A stretch of DNA of 60,625 nt from Burkholderiaceae bacterium (GCA_023266335.1 JAHFQJ010000011.1:1-60625); one strand, 5' to 3'. Positions 32,093 to 44,018 are shown, numbered from the stretch's first letter. Notes: a model not told the origin generated them from the sequence alone. A program made the numbers and translations.

Positions 32093-35000
32093 TTAATTAG
32101 TCATTAATTGATATTTGATTTGCTTTTCCTCAAATATTTTTAAAACTTCTATATTTACAGCCAATCTATATTTATTTGGTAAAACTATTCTACATTCATA
32201 ATCTAATTCTTGATTTTTATATTCAATTTTAACTGGCAGTAATGTTTTATCATTTTGTGTAAAATTTATACTTGAATCTATTTGAATAAGCATCTGAATT
32301 AATTCTTCTGCAGGTAATAATTGGTCTGGCGAATTTATATGTAAAATAATTGCTTGTGCATTAATAATCTCAGCTTGTTCGAGCGGATAAATTTTTTGTG
32401 CATTTATCCTTAATGCATTATTAAAATTATCATATTTAACTTCGCCGGAAATACATATACATTCATCTTCTTTTAAATAAGAATTAGCACTATTTAAAAC
32501 CTCTGAAAACACCATGCATTCAATTTTAGCACTTCCATCTTCTATACTTAATATCAGCATTTTTCCGCGGCTGGTAATTTGAGTGCGGATTTCACTAATA
32601 ATACCCACAATTGATTTATCACGACCCACAGAAACATCGCTAATTTTATGCTTTACTAATGAATTTGCTTTTTCTGCATATGCATCAAATAAATGTCCGC
32701 TGAAATAATAGCCTAATACATTTTTTTCTTCTTTAAGTTTAGTTTTAGTATCCCAGTCATTTTGAATTAAATTGGGCAAAGGTGCTGCATCTTGATCATT
32801 GTCAAATAGCGATGCCTGTGAAAGCTGAGCTGAAACTTGGGACGCTAATTCTAATGCCTTATCAATATTTGCAAATAATGTACCGCGGTTATAACCTAAA
32901 CTGTCAAATGCGCCTGATTTAACTAAGGCTTCAAAAGCACGTTTATTTACTACTTTTTTATCAATTCTTTGGGCAAAATCAAAAAAACTTTTAAAATTGC
33001 CGTTTTTTCTTTCTTCAATAATATGCTCAATGGCATTTTGTCCTAAGCCCTTGATTGCTCCTAACCCATACATAACCGCTATACTTTCTTTGCCATTACG
33101 TATATTTTTATTAGGCACAAATCTATACTCGCTGGTATGAATATCCGGAGCTGATATTTTAATATTATTTTTTTTGCAGTCTGCAATTAATATGGCTGTT
33201 TTATCTATGTCATCCATAGATAAGGTCAGATTGGCTGCTGTAAAGCATTCTTTATGATAAAACTTAAACCATGCGGTGTAATAAGCAAGTAAAGCATAGG
33301 CAGCTGCATGTGATTTATTAAAACCATAACCAGCAAATTTTTCCATAAGATCAAATATTTCATCTGCTTTTTCTGCATTTACGCTATTTTTGGCAGCTCC
33401 TTCTCTAAATATCTGTCTATGCTCTGCCATTTCTTCAGGCTTTTTCTTACCCATGGCTCTGCGTAACAAATCAGCTCCGCCTAGTGTATATCCACCTACA
33501 ATTTGTGCCATTTGCATAACTTGCTCTTGATAAACCATAATGCCATAGGTTTCTTCTAGAACAGGGGCTACCCTTTCATCAGGATAAATAACTTTTTCTC
33601 TTCCATGTTTTCTTGCAATATAGCTTGGAATTAAATCCATAGGTCCAGGACGGTATAATGATACAAGTGCGATAATATCTTCAAATCTATCCGGTAAGGC
33701 ATCTTTTAACATGCTCTGCATGCCGCGGCTTTCAAGCTGGAATACAGACACAGTATTTCCGCTTTTTAATATTTCAAATGCACCTTTATCTGTGAGTTTA
33801 ATGTTTTTATAATTAAAATCCGGATCTGATACTTGTCTTACATATTTTTCTGCAATGTTAAGTATAGTTAAAGTTGTTAATCCTAAAAAATCAAATTTTA
33901 CTAGCCCGACATTTTCTACATCATCTTTATCATATTGGCTGACAAAATTTTGTCCGTCTTGGCTATATAAAGGGCAAAAATCAGTAAGTTTACCCGGTGC
34001 AATTAACACGCCTCCAGCATGCATACCAACATTTCTAGATAAACCTTCGAGTTTTTGTGCTAAAGATAATAATTGTTTTACTTCTTCTTCATTTTTTTCT
34101 CTTTGTGCAAGTAATGGCTCTTCTTCTAGTGAACTGGCTATGGTTACATGTTTAGTTGGTTTAAAAGGAATTAGCTTAGCTATGCCGTCTACAAAGTTAT
34201 AGCCTAAATCTAACACTCTGCCTACGTCTCTAATGGCAGCTTTAGCCGCCATTGTACCAAATGTAACAATTTGGCTTACAGCATTTTCACCATATTTATC
34301 TTTTACATATTGTATAACTTTATCTCTTCCATGCTGGCAAAAGTCTATATCAAAATCAGGCATGGATACCCGCTCTGGATTTAAAAAACGCTCAAAAAGC
34401 AAATTATAAGGAATAGGATCTATATCTGTAATACCTAATGCATACGCAACAATTGAGCCTGCACCAGAGCCTCGCCCAGGACCTACCGGAATGTCATTAT
34501 TTTTTGCCCAGTTGATAAAATCAGATACAATTAAAAAATAACCTGCAAACCCCATTTTTACAATAGTTGCTACTTCAAAATTTAATCTATCAATATATTT
34601 TTGTTTCTCATTATCTGTAATAATTAGATTTAAATATGTTTGATATTCTGCAAATCTTTTTTCTAAGCCTTGCATAGATAATTGTTGTAAAAATTCATCT
34701 AAAGTTAAGTTTTCCGGAGTTTCAAAATTAGGTAAGCGCGGCTTACCTAATATAAGTTCTACATTACAGCGTTTAGCAATTTCTACACTATTTTGCAGTG
34801 CACTTGGCAAATGCTTGAATAATTCCTGCATTTCTTGCGGGCTTTTAAAATATTGTTCTTCACTAAATAATTTTTTACGGTTAGGATTAGCTAAAGTATC
34901 ACCTTGTGCAATACAAACTCTAACCTCATGTGCATTAAAATCATTTTTAGATGCAAATTGTATTGGGTGTGATGCAGTTAAAGGTATATTTAAATGAGTA

Positions 35001-35530
35001 GAAATTTGAACAGCATTTTGCCATACAATACTGCTGTCGTAATTATATTGTAATTCTATATATAATCTATCGCCTAAAATATTTTTCCAATATTCTGCTT
35101 CAATAATAGATTTTTCAATATTATTATTTAGCAGGTATTTGTACAAATTACTTTTAGGATTGCCTATTATTAATATAATACCTTCTAAATTTTCTGATAT
35201 TTTTATAATATCATCTTTAGAAATGTATGGCTGACCGCTTTGCCAAGTTTTCGACAAAATTTCACATAAATTTAAATAACCCGCATAATTTTGGGCTAAG
35301 AATAATATTTGTTCACCGCCTACATTTATGTCGCTGCCTAAAATTGGTTTTATACCGTTTTTGTATGCAGCTTGATAAAATTTTATCCAAGCAAACCCAT
35401 TATTTAAATCAGTAATGGCTAAAGACCCCATAGAATTTTGCTTAGCCAAGCTAATTGCTTTATCTATGGTTAAACTGCCATCTGATATTGAAAATTCAGT
35501 ATGTAAACGTAAATGTACAAAATTAGTCAT
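32093..35530 (-). CDS. dnaE: DNA polymerase III alpha subunit
   Basis: DnaE is the catalytic subunit of the replicative polymerase. The 1145-residue product has the PHP domain at the N-terminus (FVHLRLHTEFSISDGSLTID), a palm with GPGRGSGAGSIVAYALGITD and the catalytic PDFDIDF motif at about residue 390, then the fingers (MVYQEQVMQMA, HAAAYALLAYYTAWFK), the duplicate HhH region and OB fold, and a C-terminal domain. The length is normal for the DnaE1 type. The start overlaps the RDD gene by 8 bases. With greA and the RDD gene upstream it forms one operon. Confidence 0.96.
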   Translation of the reverse strand: MTNFVHLRLHTEFSISDGSLTIDKAISLAKQNSMGSLAITDLNNGFAWIKFYQAAYKNGIKPILGSDINVGGEQILFLAQNYAGYLNLCEILSKTWQSGQPYISKDDIIKISENLEGIILIIGNPKSNLYKYLLNNNIEKSIIEAEYWKNILGDRLYIELQYNYDSSIVWQNAVQISTHLNIPLTASHPIQFASKNDFNAHEVRVCIAQGDTLANPNRKKLFSEEQYFKSPQEMQELFKHLPSALQNSVEIAKRCNVELILGKPRLPNFETPENLTLDEFLQQLSMQGLEKRFAEYQTYLNLIITDNEKQKYIDRLNFEVATIVKMGFAGYFLIVSDFINWAKNNDIPVGPGRGSGAGSIVAYALGITDIDPIPYNLLFERFLNPERVSMPDFDIDFCQHGRDKVIQYVKDKYGENAVSQIVTFGTMAAKAAIRDVGRVLDLGYNFVDGIAKLIPFKPTKHVTIASSLEEEPLLAQREKNEEEVKQLLSLAQKLEGLSRNVGMHAGGVLIAPGKLTDFCPLYSQDGQNFVSQYDKDDVENVGLVKFDFLGLTTLTILNIAEKYVRQVSDPDFNYKNIKLTDKGAFEILKSGNTVSVFQLESRGMQSMLKDALPDRFEDIIALVSLYRPGPMDLIPSYIARKHGREKVIYPDERVAPVLEETYGIMVYQEQVMQMAQIVGGYTLGGADLLRRAMGKKKPEEMAEHRQIFREGAAKNSVNAEKADEIFDLMEKFAGYGFNKSHAAAYALLAYYTAWFKFYHKECFTAANLTLSMDDIDKTAILIADCKKNNIKISAPDIHTSEYRFVPNKNIRNGKESIAVMYGLGAIKGLGQNAIEHIIEERKNGNFKSFFDFAQRIDKKVVNKRAFEALVKSGAFDSLGYNRGTLFANIDKALELASQVSAQLSQASLFDNDQDAAPLPNLIQNDWDTKTKLKEEKNVLGYYFSGHLFDAYAEKANSLVKHKISDVSVGRDKSIVGIISEIRTQITSRGKMLILSIEDGSAKIECMVFSEVLNSANSYLKEDECICISGEVKYDNFNNALRINAQKIYPLEQAEIINAQAIILHINSPDQLLPAEELIQMLIQIDSSINFTQNDKTLLPVKIEYKNQELDYECRIVLPNKYRLAVNIEVLKIFEEKQIKYQLMTN

Positions 35531-36071
35531 GAATTACTACTATTTTAGTTTGTTTATCATACCAAGACTGAACTTTATCATTAAACAATGCATAACAGCA
35601 GGCTATTCCTATATATATAATTAAAACAATCCAGATTAAATGATTTTGCCCTATAAATATCTTGTAAAAGGAATACAGTGCAAAAAACCCGCTAGATAGC
35701 ATGTATCTGGCAATAATTTGTTTATCTTCAGGTTTTTTAAATGTATTTTCATCTGCAAGTTTAATTGACAATAATAATTTAGCAGGTGTAGCCCGCTTTT
35801 TAAGATTGCACATAAAAAATAAGCCAAATGTAAATGCATAAGATGCTGCAAAAGAAAATAAACTAAAGCCTAAAACATATATTAATATTTCAGATATTAA
35901 ATAAAAGATAACATTATCTATAATAAAAGATGCGGTCCGTATGCCAAAACTAGCATATTTTATATCTGCGTCATAATTTTTGCCTCCGTCCCCGCCTTTA
36001 CCTACATCTGATTGAGGCAAGTATATTTCTTTTGATTCCGCTGATGGATGCTGATTTTGTGTATTATTCAT
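35523..36071 (-). CDS. RDD-family membrane protein with repeat-derived N-terminal peptide
   Basis: The 182-residue product has three to four hydrophobic segments. FGIRTASFIIDNVIFY matches the RDD motif region (R, D, D pattern with Arg and Asp at about residues 45-51), and the NLKKRATPAKLLLSIKL loop is typical of RDD proteins. The cytoplasmic first 40 residues are unusual and include EIYLPQSDVGKGGDGGKNYD, almost the same peptide as in the ZorB tail. RDD proteins are often antiporters or of unknown function. It lies 6 bases after greA and overlaps dnaE by 8. Confidence 0.75.
   Translation of the reverse strand: MNNTQNQHPSAESKEIYLPQSDVGKGGDGGKNYDADIKYASFGIRTASFIIDNVIFYLISEILIYVLGFSLFSFAASYAFTFGLFFMCNLKKRATPAKLLLSIKLADENTFKKPEDKQIIARYMLSSGFFALYSFYKIFIGQNHLIWIVLIIYIGIACCYALFNDKVQSWYDKQTKIVVIHD
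35964..36026 (-). repeat. In-frame coding repeat, copy in the RDD gene
   Basis: This is the partner of 18388-18450. It starts ATCTGCGTCATAATTTTTGC on the plus strand and ends AAGTATAT. Of about 63 aligned bases roughly 12 differ, and both are translated in the same frame. Confidence 0.65.
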
Positions 36072-36077
36072 AAAATA

Positions 36078-36548
36078 TTAAATATAGGCTACTTCTAAAA
36101 TTTCATATTCACATTCACCTTTAGGTGCAATAACAATTATTAAATCTCCTTCAGACTTTCCAATTAATGCCCTAGCAATTGGAGAATTAATTGATATTTT
36201 TTTTAATTCAATATTTGCTTCATCTTCACCCACAACTTGATAAGTAACTTTATTATTTTTCTCAATATCTTCTAATGTAACAGTTACGCCAAATACTATT
36301 CTTCCATCTTGCTCTAATTCTTCAGGATTAATTATTTTTGCTGATGATAATTTGCCTTCAATTTCCTGAATTCTTCCTTCAATAAAACTCTGCTTTTCTT
36401 TGGCCGCATCATATTCAGCATTTTCAGATAAATCTCCTTGAGCACGTGCTTCCGCAATCGCTTGTATTACAGCTGGACGCTCAATTGTTTTTAGTCTATG
36501 CAGTTCTTCTTTTAATGCATTAGCACCTACTAAAGTCATTGGTACCAT
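36078..36548 (-). CDS. greA: Transcription elongation factor GreA
   Basis: GreA rescues backtracked RNA polymerase by promoting transcript cleavage. The 156-residue product has the N-terminal coiled coil with the acidic tip ([20 protein letters not shown], where D and E contact the active site) and the C-terminal FKBP-like domain ([17 protein letters not shown]). AAAGGAA lies 7 bases before the ATG at 36548. It begins the greA-RDD-dnaE operon; the combination with dnaE is unusual. Confidence 0.96.
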   Translation of the reverse strand: MVPMTLVGANALKEELHRLKTIERPAVIQAIAEARAQGDLSENAEYDAAKEKQSFIEGRIQEIEGKLSSAKIINPEELEQDGRIVFGVTVTLEDIEKNNKVTYQVVGEDEANIELKKISINSPIARALIGKSEGDLIIVIAPKGECEYEILEVAYI

Positions 36549-36647
36549 GTTATTCCTTTCTGGTTGTCTGAAAGAATATTATAACAGCAGAATACAAAAA
36601 AATGTATTATCTGCTCAGTAATCTGCATATCATAATATCAGATTTAT

Positions 36648-36757
36648 ATGAGTATACTAATCGTATTTCAATTTGCAAACTTTGTTGTCATAAAAATTAC
36701 ACCTCAATGTAATAATATGTACATAGCAGTCGTAATTTATTCCTGCCGCCTTGCCGT
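36648..36757. repeat. Interspersed MITE-like repeat (shorter copy)
   Basis: About 110 bases starting ATGAGTATACTAATCG align with the reverse complement of 44126-44286, with one internal block missing. The shared core CCTCAATGTAATAATATG, then ACATAG and TAATTTATTCCTG, is nearly identical. It sits between greA and fbp. Confidence 0.7.
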
Positions 36758-36834
36758 ATTAAAATTTAAATATAAAACTTAGGCTAATTATGCTACAATC
36801 TGGTGTTTATAAACATGTAAAAGATAAATGAATT

Positions 36835-37839
36835 ATGAGCAAAATCAGCCTATCCCGTTATTTAATACAAGCACAGCATCAAGGAAAAATTCCTTCTGAC
36901 CTTAGATTTTTAATTGAAGTGGTTGCAAGGGCATGTAAAAATATTGCTTATAATGTTAATAAGGGAGCATTAGCTAATCTGCTAGGTTCGGCTGGTTCAA
37001 GTAATGTTCAAGGGGAAACTCAACAAAAACTTGACGTGATTGCCAATGAAGTTTTATTAGAAGCAAATGAATGGGGCGGACATTTATCGGCTATGGCATC
37101 TGAAGAGATGGAATACATTTATGAAATACCTAATTATTATCCGCAAGGCGGGTATTTATTATTATTTGATCCTTTAGACGGTTCATCTAATATTGATGTT
37201 AATGTTTCAATTGGCACTATATTTTCGGTATTAAGAAAAACTTCAGATAATCAAAAGGTTTTGGAACAAGATTTTTTTCAGCCGGGCAATAAACAAGTTG
37301 CTTCCGGTTATGCACTTTATGGACCGCAAACCATATTTGTATTAACTATTGGAGAAGGAGTTTATATCTTCACGCTGGACAGAGATTTAGGCAGTTTTAT
37401 TCTAACTAGGGAAAAAGTAAAAATTCCTCATTCTACAAAAGAATTTGCAATCAATATGTCAAATATGCGGCATTGGTCAGAGCCGGTTAAACGCTATGTT
37501 GATGAATGTTTAGCCGGAGAAACAGGCATTAGAGGCAAAAATTTTAATATGCGCTGGGTTGCATCTATGGTAGCAGATGTGCATAGAATTTTAACCAGGG
37601 GCGGGGTTTTTTTATACCCATGGGATAAAAGAGAACCAAATAAAGCAGGAAAGCTGCGTTTAATGTATGAAGCAAACCCAATGAGTTTTTTAATTGAGCA
37701 AGCTGGCGGATTATCTATTAATGGCAAACAGCGTATTTTAGATGTTGAACCTCAAGCTTTACATGAACGTGTTGCAGTCATGCTTGGCTCAAAAGAAGAA
37801 GTAGAAATATTACAAAAATATCATACTGAAAATATCTAA
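36835..37839 (+). CDS. fbp: Fructose-1,6-bisphosphatase class I
   Basis: The enzyme hydrolyses fructose-1,6-bisphosphate to fructose-6-phosphate and phosphate in gluconeogenesis and requires magnesium. The 334-residue product has [11 protein letters not shown], the metal-binding [20 protein letters not shown] signature, and the C-terminal [20 protein letters not shown] block that binds the sugar phosphate. The length is normal. The ATG at 36835 is the first in frame. It is monocistronic between greA and the TPR gene. Confidence 0.96.
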   Translation: MSKISLSRYLIQAQHQGKIPSDLRFLIEVVARACKNIAYNVNKGALANLLGSAGSSNVQGETQQKLDVIANEVLLEANEWGGHLSAMASEEMEYIYEIPNYYPQGGYLLLFDPLDGSSNIDVNVSIGTIFSVLRKTSDNQKVLEQDFFQPGNKQVASGYALYGPQTIFVLTIGEGVYIFTLDRDLGSFILTREKVKIPHSTKEFAINMSNMRHWSEPVKRYVDECLAGETGIRGKNFNMRWVASMVADVHRILTRGGVFLYPWDKREPNKAGKLRLMYEANPMSFLIEQAGGLSINGKQRILDVEPQALHERVAVMLGSKEEVEILQKYHTENI

Positions 37840-37951
37840 AAATAAGTACATATATCAATATACAAATTATTTTACAATTTCCCTATTAATTAGTGCAAGT
37901 TAATATAATAGGCCTTATAATGACAAACTATTGAGCTAATTTAATACCAAC

Positions 37952-39475
37952 ATGAAAAATAACATATTTAAGATAAGAAGCATAAATTATGCTGCCATTT
38001 TATGCCTATTTAGCTTATCTAGCATAGCACTCTCCCAAAATGTTGATACTGATTATCAAAAAACGAATATGGAAGTATCTCAAAGTGATTTACATAAAAT
38101 TAACTCTAGCTCTAATTCCAGCTCCAATTCTAATTTTAACCAGGCAAGTAATATAAATATACCGCAAAAAGCAAATCCAATCAGTCAATTTTTAAATAAT
38201 TTAAAAAATAGATATGGCGCTAAAATTATTAAAAATGCAGCAAATGAACAAGAATTATATGAAAACACTAAAAATAAATACGGTACTAGTGATGAGAGAA
38301 CATTAAGCTCATTAAATAACTACGCAGTCAGCATACAAAAAAATGGCAAAGTTAAAACTAGCATTCCATTATTTGAACAAGCATTGAAGCAATCAATTCA
38401 AGATAATGGCATGCAGAATCTTAAAACTTTAAATATAATGAATAATTATGCAAATGCTCTTTTAGATATGGGAGCATTGCAAGATGCCGCAGGTTATTTT
38501 GATAAAGTAAGAAAGGGTAAAATTGAATTATTGGGGTTATCGCATTCTGACACTTTAACATCAACTAATAATTATGCAAATGCACTGCAAGCTTTAGGTA
38601 AGTACAGTGAAGCTTTAGGCTTACTTAAGGGCGTGATAAAATGGCGTACAGAAATAGCAGGGGAAAGAGATGAAGAAACGTTATATGCTTTAAGTAATTA
38701 CGCAAATGCACTTGAATCTGTAGGAAAAATTAAAGAGAGCCTGCCTTATTATACTAAAGTTTTAGAAATACGCAAACAAGTTTTAGGTGAAAATCATCAA
38801 GATACTTTTATTTCATATAATAATTACGGATATATTTTACAAAAATTAGGCAAATATGCAGAAGCTCAAGCACAATTTGAACAGGCTTTAAAAATTAAAA
38901 ATATTATCGGATATGAACATCCTTTATATTTAGAATTTAGAAATAATTATGCTGTTAATATGGAAAGCTTAGGTGAATCCAAAAAAGTATTAGCAGTATA
39001 CGAAGAAATTCTAAAAAAACGCCTTGAGGTATCGGGTGAAAATCATCCTGATACATTAATTGCTTACAACAACTATGCTGCTGCCTTAAGAAATAATAAA
39101 ATGTTTGATGAAGCAGTGCCTTTTTATGAAAAATCATTTAAATTGGGTCAAGATGTTCTTGGTTCATCTCATCCTCAAACATTAATTTATTTAGAAAATT
39201 ATATTGCTGGTTTAAAAGCAGCTGGGTATACTGCTGATTATGAAAATTACCAGCATAAGCTTGATAAAATGAAAGCTGATGTTGCGGTATATGCAGGTAT
39301 AGACAGCAATTTATTTAACAATATGCCAAATCTAATTTTGAGAAATAATAAGCCAAAAAATCTTGCTCTTGCCTCTAAGGGTAAAAAATCATTCACAGCA
39401 AAAAATAAAAATATTCTAATTAAAGATAATAAAGCTCAAACTAAAAATAACAAACCGACTTTATCCATTTCATAA
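37952..39475 (+). CDS. Exported tetratricopeptide-repeat protein
   Basis: The 507-residue product begins with a signal peptide (about residues 1-28, LCLFSLSSIALSQN), a Ser/Asn-rich linker, and from about residue 110 to 430 seven to eight TPR units of about 42 residues of the kinesin-light-chain type, each with a phrase such as NYANAL and ALGKYSEALGLLKGV and spaced by LGENHPDTL. It is a periplasmic or outer protein scaffold. The tail is Lys/Asn-rich. No partner can be named. It has no operon partner; rsmD is convergent. Confidence 0.75.
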   Translation: MKNNIFKIRSINYAAILCLFSLSSIALSQNVDTDYQKTNMEVSQSDLHKINSSSNSSSNSNFNQASNINIPQKANPISQFLNNLKNRYGAKIIKNAANEQELYENTKNKYGTSDERTLSSLNNYAVSIQKNGKVKTSIPLFEQALKQSIQDNGMQNLKTLNIMNNYANALLDMGALQDAAGYFDKVRKGKIELLGLSHSDTLTSTNNYANALQALGKYSEALGLLKGVIKWRTEIAGERDEETLYALSNYANALESVGKIKESLPYYTKVLEIRKQVLGENHQDTFISYNNYGYILQKLGKYAEAQAQFEQALKIKNIIGYEHPLYLEFRNNYAVNMESLGESKKVLAVYEEILKKRLEVSGENHPDTLIAYNNYAAALRNNKMFDEAVPFYEKSFKLGQDVLGSSHPQTLIYLENYIAGLKAAGYTADYENYQHKLDKMKADVAVYAGIDSNLFNNMPNLILRNNKPKNLALASKGKKSFTAKNKNILIKDNKAQTKNNKPTLSIS

Positions 39476-39530
39476 ACTCATTGTAAGTTTTTATAGTCTA
39501 ATCTAGTTTATAATTTTAGCTTAGACTATT

Positions 39531-40136
39531 TTATTCGTATATTTTATTATTTTGAATTGGAAAATTAGGTCTTAATAAATAAGCATAAATTTGCCCCATT
39601 TTTATATGTCTATAGATAGATAAATTGTGATCTAAAATTAACTTAGATAAGTCTTTATTATCCTCTACATAAATAAAACCAGACGGATTTAATATATTTA
39701 TTGATATTTCTAATGCTTTATTTAATAAGTTAGCAGCATAGGGCGGATCTAAAAATATAATATCAAATTTATTAGAGAGTTGTTTGTCTATCGAATTAAA
39801 GTATAAAATACTGTCTCTATTTATAATATCAATAGTTTGTGTATCAATTTTTAATTTTGTTTGAATCTCTTTCAAATTTTGATAAACTTGTTTATTTTTT
39901 TCCAGTAATAAAGCATATTTGGCTTGCCTAGATACACATTCAAAACCTAATACCCCGCTGCCGGCAAACATATCTAAGCATCTTAATTCATAAATATCGC
40001 CTAACCAATTGAATAATGTTTCTCTTAATCTGTCCGGAGTTGGTCTTAAACCTTGTATATCAATAACATTTAGTTTTGTGCGTTTATATATCCCTCCGAT
40101 TATACGTACAACAGAATTATAAGGCTTATTTATCAT
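39531..40136 (-). CDS. rsmD: 16S rRNA (guanine(966)-N(2))-methyltransferase RsmD
   Basis: RsmD methylates G966 of 16S rRNA with S-adenosylmethionine. The product has RIIGGIYKRTKLNV and LRPTPDRLRETLFNWLGD at the N-terminus, the AdoMet site CLDMFAGSGVLGFECVSRQA, and the catalytic FLDPPY motif. I choose the ATG at 40136; an earlier in-frame TTG at 40148 is possible. It overlaps the end of ribB by about 11 bases, so translation is probably coupled. About 200 residues, normal. Confidence 0.92.
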   Translation of the reverse strand: MINKPYNSVVRIIGGIYKRTKLNVIDIQGLRPTPDRLRETLFNWLGDIYELRCLDMFAGSGVLGFECVSRQAKYALLLEKNKQVYQNLKEIQTKLKIDTQTIDIINRDSILYFNSIDKQLSNKFDIIFLDPPYAANLLNKALEISINILNPSGFIYVEDNKDLSKLILDHNLSIYRHIKMGQIYAYLLRPNFPIQNNKIYE

Positions 40137-41235
40137 AGTAACCAACAACTTCTAAGCCATACCCTGCCATACTTGGTATACGCATTGGATTAGCTAATAA
40201 ACGCATTTTCCCTATGCCTAAATGTTTTAAAATTTGAGCACCTACCCCGTATGTTCTTAAATCTGTTTTTCTATGAATGGGAATATTGCCTTTAAATTCA
40301 TGCATAAAATTTTGACTAGTTTCTTGGCAATTCATTAATATTAATACACTTGGCATATTCTTTTGTGCAGCTAAAATTTTAAAACTTTCGTGTAAAGACC
40401 ATGAATGCCGGCTTTTTATGCTTAAAAAATCATAAAAAGATAATGGTTCATGCACTCTTACTAAGGTTTCTTGCTCTTTATTTGTTTGCCCGTTAATTAA
40501 TGCAATATGAGTTTGAGAGCTTACAATATCAGTATACATTACACTATTAAATTTTCCATATGGAGTTTCTAATTCTTTTTCTTCAATTACTTCAATTATA
40601 CTTTCTGTCTGACTACGGTATTCAATTAAGCTGGAAATAGTTCCTATATTTAATCCATGCTGTTTTGCAAATGGAATTAAATCAGGAAGACGGGCCATTG
40701 TTCCATCATCATTCATAATTTCACAAATTACGCCTGACGGCTCTAATCCGGCTAAACCAGATAAATCGCAGGCTGCTTCAGTATGTCCTGCCCGCATTAA
40801 TACTCCGCCATTTGCAGACTTTAAAGGAAATATATGCCCCGGCTGTACAATATCTGCAGGTTTTGCATTTCTTGCAACTGCAGCTTGTATGGTTTTTGCT
40901 CGATCTCCGGCAGATATGCCTGTAGTAACTCCGCTTGCAGCTTCTATAGATAATGTAAAATTTGTTCCATGTTGCGTGCCATTTCCGCTAGCTGGCACCA
41001 TTAAACTTAAATTAAGCTGTTTACATCTTTGTTCTGTTAAAGTTAAACAAATTAAACCGCGTGCATATTTTGCCATAAAATTAATTATTTCCGGCGTAAT
41101 AAATTCACTGGCAATTACAATATCACCTTCGTTTTCCCGATCTTCTTCATCAATTAAAACAACCATTTTACCTTGTTTAATATCTTGGATAATGGTTTTT
41201 ATTGGGGCTATAGAATTATGAATATTTTCAGACAT
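40126..41235 (-). CDS. ribB: 3,4-dihydroxy-2-butanone-4-phosphate synthase with degenerate RibA-like domain
   Basis: The N-terminal 205 residues are RibB, which makes the four-carbon unit of riboflavin from ribulose-5-phosphate: VVLIDEEDRENEGDIVIASE binds metal, and the GHTEAACDLSGLAGLEPSGV block carries the catalytic His and Glu. The C-terminal 160 residues have the fold order of GTP cyclohydrolase II but not its zinc-binding Cys cluster or the GTP-binding residues; the matching segment reads ILMNCQETSQNFMHEF. Such RibBX fusions are known from Proteobacteria and lack cyclohydrolase activity, so a separate ribA is needed elsewhere. Confidence 0.9.
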   Translation of the reverse strand: MSENIHNSIAPIKTIIQDIKQGKMVVLIDEEDRENEGDIVIASEFITPEIINFMAKYARGLICLTLTEQRCKQLNLSLMVPASGNGTQHGTNFTLSIEAASGVTTGISAGDRAKTIQAAVARNAKPADIVQPGHIFPLKSANGGVLMRAGHTEAACDLSGLAGLEPSGVICEIMNDDGTMARLPDLIPFAKQHGLNIGTISSLIEYRSQTESIIEVIEEKELETPYGKFNSVMYTDIVSSQTHIALINGQTNKEQETLVRVHEPLSFYDFLSIKSRHSWSLHESFKILAAQKNMPSVLILMNCQETSQNFMHEFKGNIPIHRKTDLRTYGVGAQILKHLGIGKMRLLANPMRIPSMAGYGLEVVGYYDK

Positions 41236-41322
41236 GTAAACGATTTTCCATTAATTTAAAAAAAATTATAGCATAGATATTTAAGAATTTTATTTCACAA
41301 ATTAAACTAAAATTACTAATAT

Positions 41323-41943
41323 TTAGCCATTGCCCAAAGGGCTATAGATCGGTGGGGGTTGTGGGGGTAATCCACTATGTATAGAACTAGTCACGGAATA
41401 TGAATCATCTGCATTATGACCTAATTCAATATCCATTGTTGTGTGGCGATTTCTAGCGATATTATCTAATTTTCCTTTTAAAAATTTTACTCCGGATTTT
41501 GTAAGTTGATATCCATTCTTGCCCACTTTTATAGCTCCATTTCCACTCTTACTAACTAATGACCCACCACCTTCAAGAAGCAATAATAATGAACCTATAC
41601 TTGTTGTTATTATAGCTGCTTTGTATTTATATTCATGTTGAAAATTTATTTTTTTAGTTTTTGCTGAAGTTAGAGAGCTAACTGCTACATTTAAGGCAAC
41701 TTGAGTATTTCTACATAATTGTATATCTGCTATTTTTGCTTCTTCTACTATTTTAGAAGTATCCCACTCTTGAATTTCATTACAAAATTCTCCAATATTA
41801 TTCCATTGAACTTGGCTATAATCCATATTTTGTTGTGCGGAAGATAGATTTGTATCTACACCGCTTTCATCTGCTGCTCTCATACCAGTAGTAAAGATAG
41901 CCACCACACCTAACACAATTCCCGCCTTCGACACACTTTTCAT
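41323..41943 (-). CDS. Exported hypothetical protein
   Basis: The start is set at the ATG at 41943, with AAGAA about 10 bases upstream, though earlier ATGs exist. The product of about 206 residues has a signal peptide (SKAGIVLGVVAIFTTGMRAA), a mature part with two Cys (EFCNEI and QLCRNT) that may pair, a hydrophobic segment (about residues 110-130, AAIITTSIGSLLLLLEGG), and a Pro-rich C-terminus. I do not recognise the family. It follows groEL on the same strand but a hairpin separates them. Confidence 0.55.
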   Translation of the reverse strand: MKSVSKAGIVLGVVAIFTTGMRAADESGVDTNLSSAQQNMDYSQVQWNNIGEFCNEIQEWDTSKIVEEAKIADIQLCRNTQVALNVAVSSLTSAKTKKINFQHEYKYKAAIITTSIGSLLLLLEGGGSLVSKSGNGAIKVGKNGYQLTKSGVKFLKGKLDNIARNRHTTMDIELGHNADDSYSVTSSIHSGLPPQPPPIYSPLGNG

Positions 41944-41972
41944 AATTAACATTCTTAAAATTAAGGGTAGAT

Positions 41973-42004
41973 AATTAATCCCCAAGATTACGGGGATTAA
42001 TTTT
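41973..42004 (-). terminator. Hairpin between groEL and the exported-protein gene
   Basis: AATTAATCCCC and GGGGATTAATT form an 11-base perfect stem with an eight-base loop, just after groEL. On the minus strand the run after the stem is AT-rich but not a pure T-run, so it may end or attenuate the groESL transcript or stabilise its 3' end. Confidence 0.65.
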
Positions 42005-42037
42005 AAAACATAATATGATTATATAGAAATATGAAAA

Positions 42038-43699
<1,662 letters not shown>

Positions 43700-43727
43700 T
43701 TAATAAATATTTTTATAATAAATAAAA

Positions 43728-44018
43728 TTATAATACGATTGCTAAAATTTCATCTTCACGTAATACTATAACATCTTTACCATTTACTTTTGTCTGCGTA
43801 CCAGAGTATTTACCTAATAAAACTTTGTCTCCCGTCTTTACAGTCATAGGAGCACGTGTACCATTTTCAAGCAACTTTCCAGCACCTACAGCTAAAACTG
43901 TTGCAATGCTTGATTCTTCAGCTGCTTTTTCCGGAATAAAAATGCCGGAAGCAGTTTTAGTTTCACTTTCTAAACGCTCAACTACAACACGATTATCCAT
44001 TGGTTGTAAATTACTCAT
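43728..44018 (-). CDS. groES: Co-chaperonin GroES
   Basis: GroES caps the GroEL ring. The 96-residue product has LQPMDNRVVVERLESETKTA, the mobile loop SGIFIPEKAAEESS, and the KVLLGKYSGTQTKVNGKD segment. GAAGGAGA lies before the ATG at 44018. It is first in the groESL operon and is controlled by the CIRCE and promoter just upstream. Confidence 0.98.
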   Translation of the reverse strand: MSNLQPMDNRVVVERLESETKTASGIFIPEKAAEESSIATVLAVGAGKLLENGTRAPMTVKTGDKVLLGKYSGTQTKVNGKDVIVLREDEILAIVL

